Source: Pedobacter steynii
Lineage (GTDB): Bacteria; Bacteroidota; Bacteroidia; Sphingobacteriales; Sphingobacteriaceae
Assembly (NCBI RefSeq): GCF_900103665.1
Contig: NZ_FNGY01000005.1
Coordinates: 504,223 to 568,222, forward strand
Length of the DNA stretch: 64,000 bases
Direction of reading: 5' to 3'
The notes under the pieces were generated by a model. The model was not told the DNA's origin, did not search any database, and saw only the letters and a list, made by a program, of their open reading frames with translations. Of this stretch, positions 25,978 through 34,763 are shown one piece after another. Position numbers and translations under genes: made by a program. Position 1 is the first letter of the stretch. Each line of letters starts with the position of its first letter.

Positions 25978-27174
25978 ATGACTAAAATTTCTATTAAACC
26001 GGTATTGATGGCTGCAGGCCTTCTATTCAGTGCTGGTAGCGGATTTGCGCAAGATGATCTTGTGAATTCACTAAAAAACAACCAAAGTACAGACAGTAAA
26101 AATAGTTTTGTTTTTACTCCGGTGATCAACGCAGAGGCAACTTCTGTTAAAAACCAAAAATCATCGGGAACGTGCTGGAGCTATAGCACGAACTCTTTCT
26201 TAGAATCAGAAATGATCCGTGCAGGTAAAAAGCCAGTCGACCTTGCAGATATTTTCACTGCCCGTAATGCGTATATCGAAAAAGGAATCAACTATGTGCG
26301 TATGCATGGTGCTTTAACGCTTGGCGACGGTGGTGCATGTCATGATGTAATCAATATGTTTGCTTTATATGGTGCATTGCCTCAGGAAGTTTATAATGGC
26401 AGAGATTACGGAACCGCAGCAAACAAGTCTGATGACATGAATAAGCTGACGAAAGCCATTCTTGAAGAAGCGGTTAAAGCACCTAACGGAAAGCTTGATC
26501 CGAACTGGAAAAAGAAATATATCGCTACGATAGATTCATGCCTTGGCGCGGTTCCTGAAAACTTTATGTTTGAAGGTGAAAACTACACGCCAAAAACTTT
26601 TGCTAAAGAAGTGGTAGGGATTAATCCAGCAGATTATGTGGAGCTTTCTTCTTTCAATACTGCTCCTTATTATACAAAAACGGTATTAATGGTTCCAGAT
26701 AACTGGTCTTATGATCAGGTATATAATGTACAGATGGATGACATTACTAAAGTAATTGACAATGCTTTGAAAAAAGGATTTACAGTTGCCTGGGCTACCG
26801 ATGTAAGTGAAAAAGGCTTCAGCTGGAAAAATGGTGTTGCTTTTGTTCCTGAAAAGGACTTTGAAAGTATGTCGAAAGAAGAGAAATCAACGATGTTCAA
26901 CGGACCTAAAGCTGAAAAAGAAATTACTACTGAATTGCGTCAGGAAGCATTTGACAATTATCAGACTACAGATGATCATGGAATGCAAATCACTGGTATT
27001 GCAAAAGATCAGAACGGTAAAGAATATTATATCGTTAAAAACTCATGGGGTGCAACCAACGATTATAAAGGATACCTGTACGTTACCAAGAATTTTGTGA
27101 AATATAAAACCACCGCGTTCTTGTTAAATAAAAAAGGTCTTCCATCTGACATTCGTAAAAAGCTTAGTCTTTAA
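25978..27174 (+). CDS. Secreted C1B cysteine peptidase (bleomycin hydrolase/PepC-like)
   Basis: 398 residues, signal peptide MTKISIKPVLMAAGLLFSAGSGFAQ. The papain-type active site is visible: KSSGTCWSYSTNSFLE with Cys66, DDHGMQITGIAKD with the His, and VKNSWGATNDYKGYL with the Asn. Order and length match peptidase family C1B (aminopeptidase C/bleomycin hydrolase), but the signal peptide places it in the periplasm or outside, as is usual for the Bacteroidota branch. It stands alone with its own promoter (25887-25918) and terminator (27191-27230). Confidence 0.9.
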   Translation: MTKISIKPVLMAAGLLFSAGSGFAQDDLVNSLKNNQSTDSKNSFVFTPVINAEATSVKNQKSSGTCWSYSTNSFLESEMIRAGKKPVDLADIFTARNAYIEKGINYVRMHGALTLGDGGACHDVINMFALYGALPQEVYNGRDYGTAANKSDDMNKLTKAILEEAVKAPNGKLDPNWKKKYIATIDSCLGAVPENFMFEGENYTPKTFAKEVVGINPADYVELSSFNTAPYYTKTVLMVPDNWSYDQVYNVQMDDITKVIDNALKKGFTVAWATDVSEKGFSWKNGVAFVPEKDFESMSKEEKSTMFNGPKAEKEITTELRQEAFDNYQTTDDHGMQITGIAKDQNGKEYYIVKNSWGATNDYKGYLYVTKNFVKYKTTAFLLNKKGLPSDIRKKLSL

Positions 27175-27190
27175 TTAGTTATCTTGTAAA

Positions 27191-27230
27191 TAAAGAAGGC
27201 GGCTCCAAAAAATTGGAGCCGCCTTCTTTA
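27191..27230 (+). terminator. Strong rho-independent terminator
   Basis: Perfect 18-bp stem (27191-27208 with 27213-27230) and AAAA loop, followed by a T run. It follows the peptidase gene and, being symmetrical, may work in both directions. Confidence 0.93.
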
Positions 27231-27282
27231 TTTTGAGAACATTTGTCCGGGAGGGTTGTTTTTTTTATATAAAAGAGGATTT

Positions 27283-28254
27283 ATGAAAGTATTTGTAACC
27301 AGGGTGATTCCGGAAGAAGGAAGAAAATTGATGATTGATGCGGGTATTGAAGTGCAGGAGTGGAAAGAAAAACGAGCACTTAGTAAGGAGGAACTCATTG
27401 CTCATACCAGGGATTGCGATGCATTATTGAGTGTAAGTACCAGACTGGACAAAGATTTTCTTCATGCTTCCAGACATCTAAAGGTGATTGCTTTACATTC
27501 TGTAGGTTATGATAATGTAGATGTTGAAGCGGCTACTGCTGTTAAGATTCCGATAGGTAATACGCCTGGTGTATTGAGTGGGGCAACTGCAGATACTGCA
27601 TTTTTGCTGATGCTTGCCACTTCCAGGAAAGCTTTCCATATGCATAAAAGCATTATAAAAGGGGAATGGGGCTTTTTTGACCCCACAGCAAATCTGGGCA
27701 TAGAATTAAGAGGTAAAACATTGGGTGTTTTTGGCTTGGGGAAAATCGGACTGGAAATGGCGAAATGTTGCATCGGCGCATTTGGAATGCAAGTGATCTA
27801 TCACAACAGGAACAGAAACGAAACAGCTGAAAAAGAATTAAATGCCAGCTGGGTTTCTTTTGATGAACTGCTGGAACAAAGTGATGTCCTTACTGTACAT
27901 ACAGCGTTAACCCCGGAAACAGAAGGGAAGTTCGACCGGTCTGCTTTTAATAAGATGAAACCCCACTCGATTTTTATCAATACGGCAAGGGGGGCAATTC
28001 ATAATGAGCCGGATTTGTTAAGCGCATTGCTAAAAAAGAAGATCTGGGGAGCAGGGCTAGATGTAACCAACCCTGAACCAATGCATCCAGATCATCCTCT
28101 TTTAAATATGCCCAATGTATCCGTTCTTCCCCACATTGGCTCTGCAACAGAAGAAACGCGGGCGGCAATGTCTGTTCTGGCTGCCAGGAATATCATTGCT
28201 GGCCTCAAAGGAGAACGAATTCCGTTTGTCGTCAATCCCGACGTTTATAAATGA
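27283..28254 (+). CDS. D-isomer-specific 2-hydroxyacid dehydrogenase
   Basis: 323 residues with start chosen at ATG 27283 (MKVFVTRVIPEEG) because AGAGGA precedes it; a start at 27256 would add nine atypical residues. The NAD-binding motif GVFGLGKIGLEMAKC lies around 150, the catalytic Arg in NTARGAI (about 233), Glu in TNPEPMHPDHPL and His in LPHIGSAT (about 283) are all present. Closest in look to glyoxylate/hydroxypyruvate reductases. The true substrate is not readable. Its 3' end overlaps the convergent S24 repressor gene by 10 bp. Confidence 0.9.
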   Translation: MKVFVTRVIPEEGRKLMIDAGIEVQEWKEKRALSKEELIAHTRDCDALLSVSTRLDKDFLHASRHLKVIALHSVGYDNVDVEAATAVKIPIGNTPGVLSGATADTAFLLMLATSRKAFHMHKSIIKGEWGFFDPTANLGIELRGKTLGVFGLGKIGLEMAKCCIGAFGMQVIYHNRNRNETAEKELNASWVSFDELLEQSDVLTVHTALTPETEGKFDRSAFNKMKPHSIFINTARGAIHNEPDLLSALLKKKIWGAGLDVTNPEPMHPDHPLLNMPNVSVLPHIGSATEETRAAMSVLAARNIIAGLKGERIPFVVNPDVYK

Positions 28255-28931
28255 TTCCGGGTTACTTTACCCTTGACGAGAAATATTCGCTTAATGACCT
28301 CTCTTTGAATAACTGTATCTCCTTTAAATTCAGGATTTAGGGAACGCAATACAATCTTTTCCGGGTTTGGATCTTCAAATAACAGTTTTACGGTGGTGAT
28401 GTTGTTCGCCCGCTCATCGGCCACCACCAGGTAAGCCTCGCCCCATTGAATGATGTCCCGGTTTCGGATCTCTTTTACAATAATAATCTCTCCGCTGGTG
28501 AATTTAGGATACATGCTGTCTCCATAGATAGGAAGGTAAGCATCGCAATCATTAAAAGGCCGGTAATTCACATAGTATTCCGGAGGGTCCTGAAAGACCT
28601 GAAGTTCTCCAAAGGTCATTTCAGTGAGATTTACATTGAAAAAAGGGACCCCTTCTTCCAGATGAGGCTGTTGCTCTGCAGGATCGTCAGACCTTATAAA
28701 CATCTCCCCCATACCGGTATTGAGGTATCTGGGATTAATTCTATGGTATTCCAGGATTTCCTTTGAAAGTCTTTTCCCAATTCTTCTTCTCCCACTTTCA
28801 ATAGACGAACAGTTCCCTATATGTTTGGTGATTGGGGTATAAAACTGGGATAGGGTCATCTGTTTTGTTAATCGGACTTCCCTCAGCCTTGCGCCGGCTT
28901 TGTCGGTCTCTAAATAAATGTTTTTTCTCAT
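28245..28931 (-). CDS. XRE-like HTH repressor with S24 (LexA/CI-type) peptidase domain
   Basis: 228 residues. The N-terminus (about 10-75) looks like a helix-turn-helix: RLREVRLTKQMTLSQFYTPI and CSSIESGRRRIGKRL. After a linker comes an S24 domain with YLPIYGDSMYPKFTSGEIIIV (catalytic Ser) and the Lys in NNITTVKLLFED (about residue 183), so the Ser/Lys dyad is intact. Proteins of this kind are phage-repressor-like or stress regulators that cleave themselves. No Ala-Gly cleavage site is obvious. It is divergent from an unknown gene (29057) across a very AT-rich 125-bp region with direct repeats, suggesting it controls that gene and itself. No recombinase or phage genes are near. Confidence 0.85.
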   Translation of the reverse strand: MRKNIYLETDKAGARLREVRLTKQMTLSQFYTPITKHIGNCSSIESGRRRIGKRLSKEILEYHRINPRYLNTGMGEMFIRSDDPAEQQPHLEEGVPFFNVNLTEMTFGELQVFQDPPEYYVNYRPFNDCDAYLPIYGDSMYPKFTSGEIIIVKEIRNRDIIQWGEAYLVVADERANNITTVKLLFEDPNPEKIVLRSLNPEFKGDTVIQREVIKRIFLVKGKVTRNHL

Positions 28932-28966
28932 AGCTTTATTTATTGTCTTAATTAGTTTGTCTTTTG

Positions 28967-28998
28967 ATTAATTATTTGTAAGCTTGTATTAATTATTT
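28967..28998. promoter_or_regulatory. Direct repeats, candidate repressor operators
   Basis: ATTAATTATTT occurs at 28967-28977 and again at 28988-28998, exactly 21 bp apart (two helical turns), in the AT-rich divergent region between the S24 repressor and the 29057 gene. AT-richness lowers the weight of the match. Confidence 0.35.
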
Positions 28999-29056
28999 AG
29001 CTAATATAATATTTTAAACTATAATTATTATATCATTAATTAAAAATTCGTGTATT

Positions 29057-29791
29057 ATGAGAAGACGGTATGAGGGATTAGAGAATCCCGGTTTCAGGTA
29101 TTTGGTAGAAATAGAAGTTAAAAACCCATTATTGGTGGTGGAGGAATTTTTTGATGCGACTGATCTGGAGTTGTTCAGGCAGGAACTACGTTTGTTATTC
29201 AGCCTTTCTTTTGGTAATTCTGTTTATGGAGAAGAAAAGGTATATGACCGGTCCAGGCTGATGTGTGTTCATCAGTATGCCACCCGCCTTATTGAAATGG
29301 CCTGGATACTGTTAAATGATGATGATATAGATTTGGTCATCCGGGAAGGGGATCCGCTTTATCAAAGCAGGGGAATGTGGAGAGAGACTTCTTTTATAGA
29401 AATGCGGAAAAGATTATCAGATGACGTTATGAAAAACTGCCGTGTACTGGAAGATCAGGAAATCAATAATATAAAGTTTGTGTTTAATGATATCTTTCAA
29501 TATCAGAGTCTTTTGGCATGGCAGGATGAGCTGGATATGGTCTTGTTTTATAGTATGCGGTCTACGCCGATGTCTGAGGAATGTGACAATGGACACCTCG
29601 CCTTTGCCATGTATGAATTGCTGGAAAAACTATTGGAATGTACTCATGTGATCCATGAGGTTAAAATCAAGGCAGATGAAGGTTGGAATGTGCTGCCCCC
29701 GGATGCGGATGTCATAAACAAAGACTACAATTATTCTCCGCCTGAGCTCATTATGAGCCTTTACCATCGGATGTTAAGTTTTGGAAATTGA
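29057..29791 (+). CDS. Unknown conserved-looking protein divergent from S24 repressor
   Basis: 244 residues, not recognised. No signal peptide or membrane segment. It is rich in Asp, Glu, Met, Leu and aromatic residues and probably mostly helical (for example TDLELFRQELRLLFSLSFG, LMCVHQYATRLIEMAWILL, HLAFAMYELLEKLLECTHVI). It has normal codon use and a terminator directly after it (29796-29836), and sits head-to-head with the S24-type repressor, so the two may form a small regulatory pair. A function cannot be proposed. Confidence 0.75.
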   Translation: MRRRYEGLENPGFRYLVEIEVKNPLLVVEEFFDATDLELFRQELRLLFSLSFGNSVYGEEKVYDRSRLMCVHQYATRLIEMAWILLNDDDIDLVIREGDPLYQSRGMWRETSFIEMRKRLSDDVMKNCRVLEDQEINNIKFVFNDIFQYQSLLAWQDELDMVLFYSMRSTPMSEECDNGHLAFAMYELLEKLLECTHVIHEVKIKADEGWNVLPPDADVINKDYNYSPPELIMSLYHRMLSFGN

Positions 29792-29795
29792 GTGT

Positions 29796-29836
29796 AAAGC
29801 ATTCATCCGGGCATTTTCGCAACGGATGAATGCTTT
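29796..29836. terminator. Bidirectional terminator
   Basis: Perfect 14-bp stem (29796-29809 with 29823-29836), 13-nt loop, followed by TGTGTTTT. It lies between convergent genes and can serve both. Confidence 0.85.
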
Positions 29837-29842
29837 TGTGTT

Positions 29843-32293
29843 TTAAAAACCGTAAGAAAGCCTGAAACCGTGATTTACCCTTTTGTTGCCATCATAGGCA
29901 AAACCATAAGCAGCTCTGAAAATCAGGCGTTGTAAGCCAAAATAGAACTCCGTATAATTTCTTTTCAAGGGTTGGCTAAGGTAACTGACGCCGGCCAGTT
30001 CTTCCAGTTTTAACTTCCGGAGTAATGGTACTTTGTTGGTAAATAATCCGGAGAAATTATGTTCGAAATGCGCTTCAAAGTACTCTCTGTTCGTACTGTG
30101 CAGGTAAAAGTCAAGAAATAGGAATTTTCTCAGTTCCGGTAAGCCAAATAAGGAATTGTTTCCTCTGAAGTGTTTAAACTCCGGATAGTAAACCTGTGCA
30201 TTATTAAGGAACTTTCCTGCACCAATAACGAAAGAGGAATAGCCCCATAGACCAGAGCTGATTCTGTTTTGATACACTTCAGCGGTAATCAAATCGTAAT
30301 CCACATCGCTGCTCAGGATGCCTTTGATTCCTTTCTTATAAGCGAGTCTGATGCTCGGATATTTTGACTCCTGATAAACTTTACGATCGGGACGGGTAAT
30401 GTAACTCTGTCCGATGGTGTAGGTAAGAGAAGCATTCATGATAAAGGCTTCGTAAGTAGGAAATAAAGGTGTTTCTACTTCAGGGCTGAAAGGATTATTG
30501 GATTTAAAAGTTTCTCCTTTTAAATCCTTGATCTTATAAGTCGTGGTATTTACCAGATTGGTGTTTCTTGTAAATTCAGCAGAAATGGTGGCCTGTAATC
30601 CATTCGTCAGTTCTCTGCTCGTTCCGATATTTGCAAATTCCTTTTTATAGAATTTGGAGAAATTGGTTTCGAAGAACAGGGAGTTGATCGAGTTGGCCAG
30701 CAAACTCATACTGCCATGATTATTCAGGTCATAGATTCCGGATCCAATGCTGGCATTGATGCTTGCACGTTTTACAGGATCATAAAGGTAATTTCCACTT
30801 AGCGATCCGGTAAGTAATTTATTGGAAAATCCATACCTTACTTCCGGACGGATGCTGTAGAAAGCACCATATTCCAGATCTTTGGTATAGGTTGCACCGT
30901 ATCTTGCCCCAAAGCCTTCTACCGTATTATAGAATAAGGCAGGAAGGATGGGGTCAAACCTCAGCCGTTTTCTGTCGTACCGGTTATTTATGGTATAGCT
31001 GGTTAGTAATATTTTAACAATCCCAAACTTATTGTTTGCTCTTTCCACAGAATCAAGGTAGCGTTTTGAGGTCTTTAAAGCAGCGATACTATCCTTTCTG
31101 ACATAGTCACGGCTTTCTTCCGGAGTTAATGGTATTGGTCTGTTGTTTAACCAGAAAAGTGAATCCTTCTTATTCACTGCCTTGGTTATTTTTAAGATCT
31201 CTCCATTAAAGTAGTTTTTGGGAAAGTTCGGATGGATGTTATAATTGCTGTAGACTCCAGCATAGTAACCTTCAAACTTAAAGCCAAATACATTTCCATT
31301 AAATTGGAAATTCATGTTGGAAGGCATATAAGTGTCTTCCACTTTCAGGAATTGCTGAGAGATGGTTAAGGTATCTATTAAGTTAATCCCCGAATTTTGA
31401 GTCAGGTAAACATTGGCGTTCACCAGGTGCCAGCTGTCTTCTTTGATATAGATAATTCCTCTGAATACCGGGTCGTGTTCTCTTTTTGGAATGATTTGGA
31501 TCTTATTGATGGTCTCGCCATTTTCATTGCTGAATCCTAAGAGCTTATACCGGTAATACAAGAATGCATTATCAGAAATAGGGGATACAAATCCACGTGC
31601 ACTCATGGTATTCTCTAAAAGGATGTTGTCATAGAAATTAACAATCAGGTCGGAAGCTTTGTTAAAGCTGAATGCATTATTCCGTCCGGATATTTTAGAG
31701 GACACCATTTCTTCATGGATTTTACCTGGACGCTGGAAAGCAAAAGTGGAAGTGGACTCCGATAAATAAAGGATTCCCTTTCTGTTGGTGTCCAGATCAA
31801 GGGTTTTCCGAACATCTCTTCCAAAGAATTTTTTAGGGGCACCAACGAGCTTTTGCACTCCTTTAATATAGACATCAGCAGTATAGGATTCTACTTCGGT
31901 TAAATGTTGCTTCCTCCTTTTTATGGCCTGACGTACGATTTCATAAGCAGGATCTTCGGCATTGCCATCAATCGTAACTCCGGAAAGGGTGTAAGATTCT
32001 GCAGCCAATACGACATCTTCCGAGATATTGTCAGTAATATTGATGTTCTTTTCTATCGCTTTATAACCTATGGCTTTATAAATGATGGTAAAAGTGCCTT
32101 TGTCCAATGCCAGACTATAAATTCCATCGACGTTTGCGGACGTCCCTTTTGTTGTGTTCTTAATATATACGGAAACAAAAGGGACTGCCTGACCTTCAGT
32201 GTCTTTAATACTGCCTTTTAATTTGAATTCCTGTGCAAATAAGGTACTGACGCTGCCGAATATTAATAAAAACGCTAGATGGATTCTCTTCAT
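29843..32293 (-). CDS. DUF5686 outer-membrane protein with carboxypeptidase-regulatory-like domain
   Basis: 816 residues, signal peptide MKRIHLAFLLIFGSVSTLFAQ. Residues about 22-110 form a CarboxypepD_reg-like domain (FKLKGSIKDTEGQAVPFVSVY, ANVDGIYSLALDKGTFTIIY); the remainder shows DUF5686 features, including YEIVRQAIKRRKQHLTEVESY, a KIQIIPKREHDPVFRGIIYI segment and many amphipathic strands ending with a terminal aromatic (RLSYGF) as in outer-membrane barrels. It lacks a TonB plug, so it is not a classical receptor. Function of the family is not established. It is transcribed alone, convergent with the unknown gene at 29057. Confidence 0.88.
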   Translation of the reverse strand: MKRIHLAFLLIFGSVSTLFAQEFKLKGSIKDTEGQAVPFVSVYIKNTTKGTSANVDGIYSLALDKGTFTIIYKAIGYKAIEKNINITDNISEDVVLAAESYTLSGVTIDGNAEDPAYEIVRQAIKRRKQHLTEVESYTADVYIKGVQKLVGAPKKFFGRDVRKTLDLDTNRKGILYLSESTSTFAFQRPGKIHEEMVSSKISGRNNAFSFNKASDLIVNFYDNILLENTMSARGFVSPISDNAFLYYRYKLLGFSNENGETINKIQIIPKREHDPVFRGIIYIKEDSWHLVNANVYLTQNSGINLIDTLTISQQFLKVEDTYMPSNMNFQFNGNVFGFKFEGYYAGVYSNYNIHPNFPKNYFNGEILKITKAVNKKDSLFWLNNRPIPLTPEESRDYVRKDSIAALKTSKRYLDSVERANNKFGIVKILLTSYTINNRYDRKRLRFDPILPALFYNTVEGFGARYGATYTKDLEYGAFYSIRPEVRYGFSNKLLTGSLSGNYLYDPVKRASINASIGSGIYDLNNHGSMSLLANSINSLFFETNFSKFYKKEFANIGTSRELTNGLQATISAEFTRNTNLVNTTTYKIKDLKGETFKSNNPFSPEVETPLFPTYEAFIMNASLTYTIGQSYITRPDRKVYQESKYPSIRLAYKKGIKGILSSDVDYDLITAEVYQNRISSGLWGYSSFVIGAGKFLNNAQVYYPEFKHFRGNNSLFGLPELRKFLFLDFYLHSTNREYFEAHFEHNFSGLFTNKVPLLRKLKLEELAGVSYLSQPLKRNYTEFYFGLQRLIFRAAYGFAYDGNKRVNHGFRLSYGF

Positions 32294-32379
32294 ATGTGTA
32301 TTAAAGCCTAAATATCGCTATGTTAATGTTAGATTAACACAATAATCTTACTAAAGTTTGTGAATGATGATTTAATAAG

Positions 32380-32413
32380 GTTGTTCCTGGAAGACGATAT
32401 TTTTATAACTTTG
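32380..32413 (+). promoter_or_regulatory. Promoter of kbl
   Basis: GTTG (32380-32383) lies 22 bp ahead of a perfect -7 element TAACTTTG (32406-32413); transcription would begin around 32419, leaving a leader of about 17 nt before ATG 32436. The position argues against a TTG start at 32415. Confidence 0.6.
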
Positions 32414-32435
32414 GTTGCAACAAGCAAATAATAGT

Positions 32436-33623
32436 ATGTATAAAACATTACAACCTGTTCTGCAACAAGAACTGGAGCAAATAGAAAAAGACGGTTTATT
32501 TAAACGTGAACGTGTGATTGTTACGCCTCAGGGTGCAGACATCAAGGTAAGTACCGGACAGGAAGTGATCAACTTCTGTGCGAATAATTATTTAGGATTG
32601 TCTTCTGATCCACGTGTAACGGAAGCTGCTAAAAAAGCAATTGATAAATACGGCTACGGCATGTCATCAGTGCGCTTTATCTGTGGTACCCAGGATGTGC
32701 ATAAAGAACTGGAAGCAAAGTTATCCAAATTCTTAGGTACAGAGGATACCATTTTATATGCTGCAGCTTTTGATGCAAACGGAGGTGTTTTTGAACCTTT
32801 ATTTAACGATCAGGATGCCATCATTTCAGATGAACTGAACCACGCTTCCATCATTGATGGGGTACGTTTGTGTAAGGCGAAACGTTTCAGGTATAAAAAT
32901 GCAGATATGGCAGACCTGGAGCAGCAATTGATTGCTGCAAAGGATGCCAGACATCGCATTATTGTTACGGATGGAGCTTTCTCTATGGACGGTGTCGTTG
33001 CCCCACTTGATCAGATCTGTGATCTTGCGGATAAATATGAAGCATTGGTGATGATTGACGAGTCGCACTGTACCGGATTTATCGGTAAGACGGGACGCGG
33101 AACCCATGAACATTTTAATGTGATGGACAGGGTAGATATCATTACCGGTACTTTGGGTAAAGCATTGGGTGGTGCTTCCGGAGGTTTTACTGCAGGAAAA
33201 AAGGAAATTATTGACATGTTGCGTCAAAGATCACGTCCTTATTTATTCTCTAATACTTTAGCTCCTGCTATTGCCGGTGCTTCTGTAGCGGTATTGGATA
33301 TGCTAAGCGAGACCACTGATTTAAGGGATAAACTGGAAAGTAATACCGTTTATTTCCGTAAAAAAATGACTGAAGCGGGTTTTGACATTAAAGAAGGAGT
33401 TCATCCGATTGTTCCGGTAATGCTGTATGATGCAAAGCTGGCGCAGGAATTTGCAGCGCAAATGCTGGAAGAAGGGATCTATGTAATTGGTTTCTATTAT
33501 CCGGTAGTTGGACAAGGAAAGGCGAGGATTCGCGTACAGTTGTCTGCGGCCCATGAACAACATCATTTAGATAAAGCGATCGCTGCATTTACCAAAGTAG
33601 GCAAAGCGCTTGGCGTGATTTAA
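32436..33623 (+). CDS. kbl: Glycine C-acetyltransferase (2-amino-3-ketobutyrate CoA ligase)
   Basis: 395 residues from ATG 32436 (MYKTLQPVLQQELEQI). Alpha-oxoamine synthase family, PLP fold type I: NFCANNYLGLSSDP, SSVRFICGTQDVHKELE, the DELNHASIIDG segment, VMIDESHCTGFIGKTGRGT and the PLP-lysine in TGTLGKALGGASGG (about Lys242). The length and N-terminus match Kbl rather than 8-amino-7-oxononanoate synthase. It would split 2-amino-3-ketobutyrate with CoA to glycine and acetyl-CoA, the second step after Tdh (4947-5897). It has its own promoter; an unusual inverted repeat (33631-33685) follows. Confidence 0.93.
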   Translation: MYKTLQPVLQQELEQIEKDGLFKRERVIVTPQGADIKVSTGQEVINFCANNYLGLSSDPRVTEAAKKAIDKYGYGMSSVRFICGTQDVHKELEAKLSKFLGTEDTILYAAAFDANGGVFEPLFNDQDAIISDELNHASIIDGVRLCKAKRFRYKNADMADLEQQLIAAKDARHRIIVTDGAFSMDGVVAPLDQICDLADKYEALVMIDESHCTGFIGKTGRGTHEHFNVMDRVDIITGTLGKALGGASGGFTAGKKEIIDMLRQRSRPYLFSNTLAPAIAGASVAVLDMLSETTDLRDKLESNTVYFRKKMTEAGFDIKEGVHPIVPVMLYDAKLAQEFAAQMLEEGIYVIGFYYPVVGQGKARIRVQLSAAHEQHHLDKAIAAFTKVGKALGVI

Positions 33624-33630
33624 AATATAA

Positions 33631-33685
33631 CGCTGAGTCCATTTACCTGTTGGAGATCAGTTCAAGTTGATTTTTGGACTCAGCG
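33631..33685. repeat. 11-bp perfect inverted repeat with 33-nt loop between kbl and pheS
   Basis: CGCTGAGTCCA (33631-33641) and its exact complement TGGACTCAGCG (33675-33685). It starts 8 bp past the kbl stop and ends 28 bp before the pheS -7 box. The loop is long for an intrinsic terminator and no T run follows, so it may be a terminator variant, a 3'-end protector or a protein site. Confidence 0.6.
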
Positions 33686-33712
33686 ATTATAAAAATATTG
33701 TATAAATAGCTG

Positions 33713-33720
33713 TATATTTG
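33713..33720 (+). promoter_or_regulatory. -7 element of pheS promoter
   Basis: TATATTTG (TAnnTTTG) ends only 5 bp before the pheS ATG, implying a nearly leaderless message. Confidence 0.55.
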
Positions 33721-33725
33721 GCCTC

Positions 33726-34763
33726 ATGTTACAAGATAAGATAACACAATATACCGCCGAAATAAATGCGTTTTCCACTGATAACGCTGATGAGTTAGAA
33801 CAATTCCGTATTAAATTCCTTGGTACAAAAGGGATAATCAAAGATATTTTTGATGAGTTTAAAGCCGTCTCCCCTGAGGAAAAAAGAACCCTGGGTAAGG
33901 TTTTAAATGAATTTAAGCAGTTGGCTGAAGCAAAATACCAAACGCTTAAAGACCAGACTGAAGTAGCCGATACTTCCAAAGACTCAGGTTTGGACCTGAC
34001 TTTGCCAGGTGAAGGTTTTGAGATTGGCGCACGCCATCCTTTGGCATTGGTAAGAAGAGAGATCGTAGAAATTTTTAATAAATTAGGTTTTATTGTAGCC
34101 GAAGGCCCGGAGATCGAAGACGACTGGCATAACTTCTCTGCACTAAATTTTCCTGAGGAACATCCGGCACGTGATATGCAGGATACCTTTTTCATTAAAA
34201 AAGGTGGAGAAAAGGGAGACATCGCCCTGCGTACCCATACTTCTTCCGTTCAGGTGAGAATGATGGAAGCCGGAAAACCACCATTCAGGGCAATTATGCC
34301 GGGTCGTGTGTACCGTAACGAAGCGATATCAGCAAGGGCACATTGCTTCTTCCACCAGGTTGAAGGCCTGTATGTAGATGAAAATGTTTCTTTCGCAGAT
34401 TTGAAGCAGACCTTGTTTTATTTTGTACAGGAGCTATATGGAGAAGGAACTAAAGTTCGTTTCCGCCCTTCTTATTTTCCTTTTACAGAACCTTCGGCAG
34501 AAATGGACATTTCCTGTACCATTTGTAAAGGAGCAGGTTGCCAGATGTGTAAATATAGCGGATGGGTAGAAATCCTGGGCTGTGGAATGGTAGATCCTAA
34601 TGTATTGGACAATTGTGGTATTGATTCGAAAAAATATAGTGGTTTTGCATTCGGAATGGGAATTGAAAGAATTGCTAATCTTAAATTTGAAATTAAGGAT
34701 TTAAGGTTATTCTCTGAGAACGATGCCAGATTCCTGAAACAATATAAAACTTCATTGATATAA
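33726..34763 (+). CDS. pheS: Phenylalanyl-tRNA synthetase alpha subunit
   Basis: 345 residues. N-terminal coiled coil (residues 1-90) with the usual FLGTKGIIKDIFDEFKAVSPEEKR, then the class II catalytic core: motif 2 region RAIMPGRVYRNEAISARAHCFFHQVEGLYV, the FTEPSAEMDISC block and motif 3 GFAFGMGIERIANL. A CTICKGAGCQMC cysteine group is found in many bacterial PheS. It charges tRNA-Phe with PheT, which is not in the window. The next gene overlaps by one base (TAATG). Confidence 0.96.
   Translation: MLQDKITQYTAEINAFSTDNADELEQFRIKFLGTKGIIKDIFDEFKAVSPEEKRTLGKVLNEFKQLAEAKYQTLKDQTEVADTSKDSGLDLTLPGEGFEIGARHPLALVRREIVEIFNKLGFIVAEGPEIEDDWHNFSALNFPEEHPARDMQDTFFIKKGGEKGDIALRTHTSSVQVRMMEAGKPPFRAIMPGRVYRNEAISARAHCFFHQVEGLYVDENVSFADLKQTLFYFVQELYGEGTKVRFRPSYFPFTEPSAEMDISCTICKGAGCQMCKYSGWVEILGCGMVDPNVLDNCGIDSKKYSGFAFGMGIERIANLKFEIKDLRLFSENDARFLKQYKTSLI

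Noticed and set aside
28245..29791. Prophage or integrative element around the S24 repressor
   Set aside because: No integrase, attachment repeats, structural or replication genes; flanks are ordinary chromosomal genes.
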